Shown here: positions 6,213 to 9,973 of the stretch, in pieces
How positions within the stretch are numbered: position 1 is the stretch's first letter
Layout of the letters: every line of letters begins with the position of its first letter
Source: DASUSF01 sp036375275
Lineage (GTDB): Bacteria > Pseudomonadota > Alphaproteobacteria > Geminicoccales > Geminicoccaceae
Length of the DNA stretch: 9,973 nt
Direction of reading: 5' to 3'
Assembly (NCBI GenBank): GCA_036375275.1
Contig: DASUSF010000491.1
Location: 1-9,973 of the forward strand
Notes under the pieces: model-generated
What the model saw: only the letters and a program-made list of their open reading frames with translations
Told to the model about the DNA's origin: nothing
Database searches by the model: none
Made by a program: the position numbers and the translations under genes

Positions 6213-6596
6213 TCAGCCGGCGGCCGCGACGATGATCCAGACCAGGATCGTCATCACCGCCGCGAACGCCAGGACCAGCATGCCCGAGAAGCGGGCGATG
6301 TCGATGTCGAAGCCGTAGCCGGCGTCCCAGACCAGATGCCGGACCCCGTTGCCGAGGTGGTAGAACAGGACGAACGTGTAGCCGAACAGGACGAGCCCGC
6401 CGAACCAGCTGTCGACCAGCCACTGGACGGTCGCGAACGACTCCGGGCCGCCGGCGAGGGCGACCAGCCACCAGGTCAGGAGCACGAGGCCCGCCGCGAG
6501 CGCCACGCCCGTCACGCGGTGCGCGATCGAGAGCGCCATCGTGAAGTACCAGCGATAGATCTGGAGGTGCGGCGACAGGGGACGCTCGGCAGCCAT
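6213..6596 (-). CDS. sdhC: Succinate dehydrogenase cytochrome b556 subunit SdhC
   Basis: This encodes 127 residues with three membrane segments at about 21-45, 64-82 and 104-126. The family signature begins the protein (RPLSPHLQIYRW, 5-16). SIAHRVTG (23-30) carries S23 and R27, matching the quinone-site S27 and R31 of E. coli. H80 in FYHLGNGVRHLVWDAG aligns with the heme b ligand H84, and the second His follows 7 residues later as in E. coli. The ATG at 6596 was preferred over an in-frame GTG at 6617 because GGGAG (complement of 6603-6607) sits 6 nt upstream and family members start just before this signature. It is the first gene of the sdh operon. Confidence 0.95.
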   Translation of the reverse strand: MAAERPLSPHLQIYRWYFTMALSIAHRVTGVALAAGLVLLTWWLVALAGGPESFATVQWLVDSWFGGLVLFGYTFVLFYHLGNGVRHLVWDAGYGFDIDIARFSGMLVLAFAAVMTILVWIIVAAAG

Positions 6597-6623
6597 GCGG
6601 TGCTCCCGGGTCGGCACCGTGAG

Positions 6624-6641
6624 CTGCGCCGGGCGGCGCAG
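6624..6641. repeat. Perfect 18-bp palindrome in the sdhC leader
   Basis: CTGCGCCG-GG-CGGCGCAG is a perfect inverted repeat with 8-bp arms and a 2-bp centre (in RNA, a 7-bp stem with a 4-nt loop). It lies between the predicted sdh start site (about 6665) and the sdhC ribosome site. It could be a repressor operator or a leader hairpin. No U-tract follows in the sdh direction, so it is not an attenuator terminator. Confidence 0.4.
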
Positions 6642-6671
6642 GGTGGACCCTCGTTCGTCAAGACGGGGTGA

Positions 6672-6699
6672 AGTCTAGCCCCGGCGCCCTTCGAGTCAA
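6672..6699 (-). promoter_or_regulatory. sdhC: Predicted sigma70-like promoter of sdhCDAB
   Basis: On the minus strand, TTGACT (complement of 6694-6699, 5 of 6 to the -35 consensus) is separated by 16 bp from TAGACT (complement of 6672-6677, 4 of 6 to the -10 consensus). It is the best promoter match in the 126-bp gap between pncB and sdhC. The predicted start, near 6665, gives a leader of about 70 nt. The -35 overlaps a GANTC site (GAGTC on the plus strand, 6693-6697), the CcrM methylation sequence of many alphaproteobacteria. Confidence 0.6.
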
Positions 6700-6722
6700 C
6701 GGCGCCTCCGGCCGCGCCCCGC

Positions 6723-7859
6723 CTACTCCGCCGCCTTGGGGCGATCCGGGAACAGGAACTCGCGCCCGACCTTGACCCGGTATTCGCCGTCGTAGGCGAT
6801 CACGTCGGCGGTGGCGTAGGTCTCGCTCCACCGCTCCGGCAGGTAGGAGCCGGTGCCGACCAGGTCGATCGGCGCGCGCACGCTCGCCATGAGCTTGCAC
6901 TTCTTGGGGTCGAAGCCGGAGCTCGCGATGATCTTGACCTTCGGGAAGCCGTGCTGGTCGAGCTGCTCGCGCAGGTGGAAGACCGCGGCGGCGGTGACGC
7001 CGGTGCCGACCAGCCAGCGGAGCTCGGTCTCGGTCCGATAGGTGCGGACCGCGTCCGGCTGGTGACGCTCGAGCACCGCGTAGGAGGCCGCGGTGTCCAG
7101 CCCCTCGACGAAGCGGCCGCCGTGGGTGTCGACGCGGATGCCGAGGCGCCCGGCCTCCGCGAGCTGCGGGAATTGCCCGCACACCTCCAGGGCGTCGCTG
7201 ACCTCCCGGCCGAAGTAGTCGACCAGGACGTAGAGCGGATCGTTCGGAAAGGCGGCGTGGAACATCTCGGCGGCGCGCAGCGTCGAGCCGGCGTAGCCGA
7301 TCAGCGCGTGCGGCATGGTGCCGAGGCCGCGCTCGTTGCCGAAGAAGTGCGCGGTCGCGTCGCTGGCGTTGCCGACGAAGCCGATCGCCCCGGACTCGCG
7401 CCGCGCCCGGGCCGAGCCGACGCTCGCCCCGTAGGCCATGAGCTCCGCCATCTCGGCGCCGGCGCAGTGCCGGGCGTCCATGGCGAGGAAGCCGACGTAC
7501 GGCAGGTCCGAGCACATGATGAAGGCGTTGAAGGCGGCGACGCAGGGTGGCCCGAGCTTCTGCAGGAGCAGCGTCTCGAGGTCGACGAGGTGCGAGAACG
7601 GCCCCGTGATGTAGATCAGCGGCTCGCCGGCCCCGACCCAGTCGCCCTCGGCGAAGCAGCAGTCGACGTCGAAGCGCACGCCGCGCTCGGCCCCGACGCC
7701 GTGCAGCCAGTCGAGGGCCAGCTTGCCGGTGAAGACCACCGGGCGGCGCATGAAGACCGCGTAGGTCACCTCGCAGTCGCCGAACCGCTGCGCGATCTGC
7801 TTGGTCTTGACGAAATATTTGTCGGTGAAACGCGCCAGCTCGCCGTCGTGCGGACCCAT
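6723..7859 (-). CDS. pncB: Nicotinate phosphoribosyltransferase
   Basis: This encodes 378 residues, slightly shorter than E. coli PncB (about 400). The enzyme joins nicotinate to PRPP, normally with ATP hydrolysis, giving nicotinate mononucleotide for NAD salvage (Preiss-Handler route) in the cytoplasm. FTDKYFVKTKQI (11-22) replaces the usual LTDxYxxTM opening. GTMPHALIGYAG has H184 as the likely conserved His. IRVDTHGGRF (241-250) stands where enterobacterial enzymes have RxDSGD, and SSGFDPKK (313-320) and GTGSYLPE (335-342) match the following substrate and phosphate loops. GTMPHAL and the VDT loop resemble the archaeal-type branch, so this is probably not the E. coli-type enzyme. The ATG at 7859 has GGAGG (complement of 7867-7871) 7 nt upstream. 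It is divergent from the old yellow enzyme gene and has its own candidate promoter; sdh, on the same strand downstream, has a separate one. Confidence 0.85.
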   Translation of the reverse strand: MGPHDGELARFTDKYFVKTKQIAQRFGDCEVTYAVFMRRPVVFTGKLALDWLHGVGAERGVRFDVDCCFAEGDWVGAGEPLIYITGPFSHLVDLETLLLQKLGPPCVAAFNAFIMCSDLPYVGFLAMDARHCAGAEMAELMAYGASVGSARARRESGAIGFVGNASDATAHFFGNERGLGTMPHALIGYAGSTLRAAEMFHAAFPNDPLYVLVDYFGREVSDALEVCGQFPQLAEAGRLGIRVDTHGGRFVEGLDTAASYAVLERHQPDAVRTYRTETELRWLVGTGVTAAAVFHLREQLDQHGFPKVKIIASSGFDPKKCKLMASVRAPIDLVGTGSYLPERWSETYATADVIAYDGEYRVKVGREFLFPDRPKAAE

Positions 7860-7884
7860 GGCCCCGCCTCCCGATGTCCCCGGC

Positions 7885-7901
7885 CTCCGCTTTAGGCGGA
7901 G
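7885..7901. repeat. Perfect 6-bp hairpin over the pncB promoter region
   Basis: CTCCGC-TTTAG-GCGGAG is a perfect inverted repeat. It overlaps the candidate -10 of pncB (TAAAGC, complement of 7889-7894), where a bound repressor would block transcription. The arms are short, so chance is possible. Confidence 0.3.
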
Positions 7902-7917
7902 AAGCGCGGCCGTGCAA
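7889..7917 (-). promoter_or_regulatory. pncB: Weak candidate promoter for pncB
   Basis: On the minus strand, TTGCAC (complement of 7912-7917), a 17-bp spacer and TAAAGC (complement of 7889-7894) lie about 30 bp upstream of the pncB start. Both hexamers match the consensus at only 3 of 6 positions. They were chosen because spacing and location are right and nothing better is present. Confidence 0.3.
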
Positions 7918-7935
7918 GCCGGCTGCCACCGGCGC

Positions 7936-7964
7936 TTGCCGCGCCCGCCCACGCCCGCTATCCC
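7936..7964 (+). promoter_or_regulatory. Weak candidate promoter for the old yellow enzyme gene
   Basis: TTGCCG (7936-7941), a 17-bp spacer and TATCCC (7959-7964) precede the ribosome site at 7991 and the TTG start at 8002. The match is low and the call rests on spacing and location. Confidence 0.25.
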
Positions 7965-7990
7965 CTTCAGGCCCGCGACGCCCGCACCCT

Positions 7991-7995
7991 GGAGG
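7991..7995 (+). promoter_or_regulatory. Shine-Dalgarno that fixes the TTG start of the old yellow enzyme
   Basis: GGAGG is followed after 6 nt by TTG at 8002. The frame stays open upstream to 7801, but that extension translates to Pro/Arg-rich sequence antisense to pncB. No ATG lies between the Shine-Dalgarno and the family's conserved N-terminus, so TTG is the best start. Confidence 0.7.
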
Positions 7996-8001
7996 CCGCT
8001 C

Positions 8002-9117
8002 TTGTCCAGCAAGCTGTTCTCGCCGGTCCGCTTCCGCGGGCTCGAGCTCCCCAACCGGATCGTCGTCTCCTCGATGTGCCAGTACGACGCAGAGGACGGC
8101 AACGCGCACGACTGGCACCTGATGCATCTCGGCCAGTTCGCGATGGGCGCGGCGGGCCTGGTCATGACCGAGGCGACCCACGTCTCGCCCGAGGGGCGGA
8201 TCACGCACAAGTGCCTCGGGCTCTGGTCCGACGACAACGAGCGCAACCTCGGGCGCGTGGTCGCCTTCTGCCGCCACTACGGCGTGGTCAGGCTCGGCAT
8301 CCAGCTCGCCCACGCCGGGCGCAAGGCATCGGTGCATCCGCCGCAGGACGGTGCCCACCCCCTGACGGCCGAGGAGGGTGCGTGGCAGACGGTGGCGCCG
8401 TCGGCGATCCCCTATGCGCCCGACTGGCATACCCCCGTGGCGCTCGACGCCGCCGGGCTCGACAAGGTCAAGGCGGACTTCGTCCGCGCGGCGGAGCGGG
8501 CGGTCCGGCTCGGCTTCGACCTGATCGAGCTGCACATGGCGCACGGCTATCTCGGGCACGAGTTCCTCTCGCCGCTCAGCAACCGGCGGGACGACGCCTA
8601 CGGGGGGTCGCTCCAGAACCGGATGCGCTTCCCGCTCGAGCTGTTCGAGGCGGTCCGGGCGGCGATCCCGGACGACCTCCCGCTCGGCGTCCGGGTCTCG
8701 GCGAGCGACTGGGTCGATGGCGGCTGGACGCCCGAGCAGACCGTCGGGTTCGCGAAGGCGCTGAAGGCGCAGGGCTGCGACTTCGTCGACGTCAGCTCCG
8801 GCGGCAACGACCGGCGCCAGAAGATCCCGCTTGGGCCCGGCTACCAGGTGCCGTTCGCGGCCAGGGTCCGGCGCGAGGCGGACATCCCGACCTGGGCGGT
8901 CGGCATGATCACCGACCCGCACCAGGCCGAGGGCATCATCCGGGACGGCGAAGCGGACATGGTGGCGCTCGCGCGGGGCGTGATGTTCAACCCCCGCTGG
9001 GCGTGGCACGCGGCCGAGGCGCTCGGCGCCGAAACCGCCTACGCGCCCAGGTACATGCGCGCCCACCCCTCCAACTGGCCGCAGGTGTTCCCGAGCCGGC
9101 GCGAGGCCGCGGACTGA
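8002..9117 (+). CDS. NADH:flavin oxidoreductase / old yellow enzyme (YqjM/XenA-like)
   Basis: This encodes 371 residues from a TTG start. It is a cytoplasmic FMN enzyme expected to use NAD(P)H to reduce C=C bonds conjugated to carbonyl or nitro groups; the natural substrate is unknown. The protein begins SSKLFSPVRFRGLELPNRI as in this family. C26 and Y28 (SSMCQYDA) match the YqjM flavin-modulating Cys26 and Tyr28. Q101 in IQLAHAGRKAS and R231 in GVRVSASDW contact FMN, and H178/H181 in ELHMAHGYLGHEF are the substrate-binding His pair (YqjM H164/H167). LSPLSNRRDDAYGGSL (189-204) is the family signature, and LARGVMFNP supplies the phosphate-binding region. The Cys26/Tyr28 pair places it in the 'thermophilic-like' class rather than the classical OYE class. 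It is divergent from pncB and ends 27 bp before a convergent unknown gene, where base composition changes. Confidence 0.93.
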   Translation: MSSKLFSPVRFRGLELPNRIVVSSMCQYDAEDGNAHDWHLMHLGQFAMGAAGLVMTEATHVSPEGRITHKCLGLWSDDNERNLGRVVAFCRHYGVVRLGIQLAHAGRKASVHPPQDGAHPLTAEEGAWQTVAPSAIPYAPDWHTPVALDAAGLDKVKADFVRAAERAVRLGFDLIELHMAHGYLGHEFLSPLSNRRDDAYGGSLQNRMRFPLELFEAVRAAIPDDLPLGVRVSASDWVDGGWTPEQTVGFAKALKAQGCDFVDVSSGGNDRRQKIPLGPGYQVPFAARVRREADIPTWAVGMITDPHQAEGIIRDGEADMVALARGVMFNPRWAWHAAEALGAETAYAPRYMRAHPSNWPQVFPSRREAAD

Positions 9118-9144
9118 GACAACCGCCGGTCCGCACGCACGGGA

Positions 9145-9483
9145 TCAGGCGGTATGCCTCAGCTCTCGTAGCGCACGCTCGCCCGAGGCCTCGTCGTACT
9201 TCCACTCGCTCTTGGTGCGCTCCTCGATCAGGTTCGACAGATTGCGGATATGTCGGCCCGCATCATCCTCGCTGAGCGTCCGGATCGGGCCGGCAGCTTC
9301 CGACTCCACACCCTGCAGAATCCTCAGCGCCAGACGGTTCGCCTCGTCATCCGACGCTCGGTTCAGGTTTTCCAGCATGTGGTCCGCGCCATCCCGGAAG
9401 CGAATGACCCGAAGTGCCCGGTGGACCGCCTCAAGGGCCACGGTCAGCTGCACGCTGGCCAGCTCATTGAACGGGATCGGCAT
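9145..9483 (-). CDS. Hypothetical protein, 112 aa, mostly helical
   Basis: This encodes 112 residues with no membrane span, signal peptide or Cys. The composition is charged and Leu/Glu/Arg-rich, with a predicted all-helical character (for example ALEAVHRALRVIRFRDGAD near residues 17-35). The family is not recognised. The ATG at 9483 has AGGAG about 8 nt upstream (TAGGAGATC on the minus strand). It follows the stop of the gene at 9494 by 10 nt, so the two are very likely cotranscribed and translated together. Codons end in A or T far more often than in the metabolic genes to the left, which suggests different ancestry. It is convergent with the old yellow enzyme gene, with a 27-bp gap and no terminator. 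Confidence 0.75.
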   Translation of the reverse strand: MPIPFNELASVQLTVALEAVHRALRVIRFRDGADHMLENLNRASDDEANRLALRILQGVESEAAGPIRTLSEDDAGRHIRNLSNLIEERTKSEWKYDEASGERALRELRHTA

Positions 9484-9493
9484 CGGCGATCTC

Positions 9494-9973
9494 CTAGATC
9501 AGAAATTCGATCACGTCGAAGCAGTCACGATGGAGCGCCTCGATGTGGTACTCGTCGGACAGCGGGTGCGCACGATGCTCCACCGGCACGACCCGCACCT
9601 GCCCGCTCACCAGACTGAAAGGTATCACGTAAAGCAGCGGAGCAAAGTCCGCGCGTTCAGCGCGCTCGAGGACGGCCGCGATCTCGTAGGCCGTCGCGTC
9701 GTCGATGACGCCCTGGCGGAGCTTCGATTCCGCTCCCTTGAGCAGGCCCTCGCGGTTCGCGTTGATGCGGTCACTGTGGTGCTCGGTTCTTCTCACCTCC
9801 TGATGCAGGTTCCGGTAGATCTCGAGCGGACTCGAGGACGGAGGCACCGCACTGTCGTACATCGCCGTCGAAGCAAAGCCGCGGTAGGGGCTGCACCAGA
9901 CCCAGTGCTGGCCCTGGAAATACCGCTGGTTGATCCGATACGCCAGCAGCGTCTGCGTAGAATAGAGGAGAAG
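9494..9973 (-). CDS. Hypothetical protein, C-terminal 159 aa (start lies beyond the right edge)
   Basis: The minus-strand frame is open from the window edge to the TAG at 9494-9496. An internal ATG at 9862 would give only 122 residues, but the 37 codons upstream are open and protein-like, with a Tyr/Gln/Trp-rich stretch (AYRINQRYFQGQHWVWC), so the true start is probably outside the window. The middle is charged and helical (about HQEVRRTEHHSDRINANREG). The C-terminal third is beta-like (LLYVIPFSL, VRVVPVEHRAH) and the protein ends DCFDVIEFLI. The family is not recognised. It is the upstream partner of the 112-residue gene. GC content is low for this window (32 of 60 bases by hand count in 9481-9540). 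Confidence 0.7.
   Translation of the reverse strand, partial: LLLYSTQTLLAYRINQRYFQGQHWVWCSPYRGFASTAMYDSAVPPSSSPLEIYRNLHQEVRRTEHHSDRINANREGLLKGAESKLRQGVIDDATAYEIAAVLERAERADFAPLLYVIPFSLVSGQVRVVPVEHRAHPLSDEYHIEALHRDCFDVIEFLI

Noticed and set aside
6202..6471. Upstream extension of sdhD to 216 residues
   Set aside because: The extension overlaps sdhC out of frame. The start at 6201 has a strong Shine-Dalgarno and gives the normal SdhD length.
6701..6718. GGCGC-N8-GCGCC hairpin just after the pncB stop as a pncB terminator
   Set aside because: It has only 5-bp arms and no U-tract, and overlaps the upstream side of the sdh promoter. It is too weak to call.
6658..9066. An 802-codon open frame on the minus strand across pncB and the old yellow enzyme
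   Set aside because: It is antisense or out of frame to two genes with intact catalytic motifs, and its translation is Arg/Ala/Pro/Gly-rich. High third-position GC removes stops from antisense frames.

Overview
The window is very GC-rich (for example, 46 of 60 bases by hand count in 8641-8700), with strong G/C preference at codon third positions. It is dominated by chromosomal metabolic genes. The succinate dehydrogenase operon in the order sdhC-sdhD-sdhA-sdhB, the style of SdhC and SdhD, and a perfect CtrA-type site (TTAA-N7-TTAA) together suggest an alphaproteobacterium, probably Rhodospirillales-like. The genus cannot be read from the sequence.

Layout from left to right. (1) Positions 1-234 hold the C-terminal end of an unidentified plus-strand gene, convergent with and possibly overlapping the next gene. 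(2) Positions 150-995 (minus) encode a phytanoyl-CoA dioxygenase-family Fe(II)/2-oxoglutarate oxygenase. It is divergent from 1173-2501 (plus), a Rossmann plus SAF-domain oxidoreductase of the 'predicted homoserine dehydrogenase' (COG4091) / DXR-like (DRL) family. The 177-bp gap between them carries two candidate promoters that mirror each other. (3) Positions 2574-2741 encode a 55-residue single-span membrane protein with a perfect Shine-Dalgarno sequence, preceded by the CtrA-type box at 2519-2533. (4) Positions 2742-3070 hold no gene I can support. (5) Positions 3071-3096 are an intrinsic terminator for minus-strand transcription, reached after a structured, comparatively AT-rich sdhB 3' UTR. 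(6) Positions 3200-6596 (minus) are sdhCDAB, with a sigma70-like promoter at 6672-6699 and a perfect palindrome in the leader. (7) Positions 6723-7859 (minus) encode a nicotinate phosphoribosyltransferase (pncB). It is divergent from 8002-9117 (plus), a YqjM/XenA-like old yellow enzyme that starts with TTG. (8) From about 9118 the base composition falls sharply. Two tightly spaced minus-strand genes of unknown function, 9145-9483 and 9494 to beyond the right edge, look like the edge of an acquired or accessory segment.

How the genes work together: sdhCDAB forms complex II, joining the TCA cycle to the quinone pool. PncB feeds NAD salvage by the Preiss-Handler route, and the old yellow enzyme and the COG4091 protein are expected to use NAD(P)H. 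These links are general redox metabolism, not evidence of a shared pathway. The parts most worth a second look are the CtrA-box/small-protein unit, the sdhB 3' UTR as a possible small RNA source, the dioxygenase/DRL-like divergent pair, and the low-GC two-gene unit at the right edge. I did not find clear evidence of a complete, previously undescribed multi-gene system.
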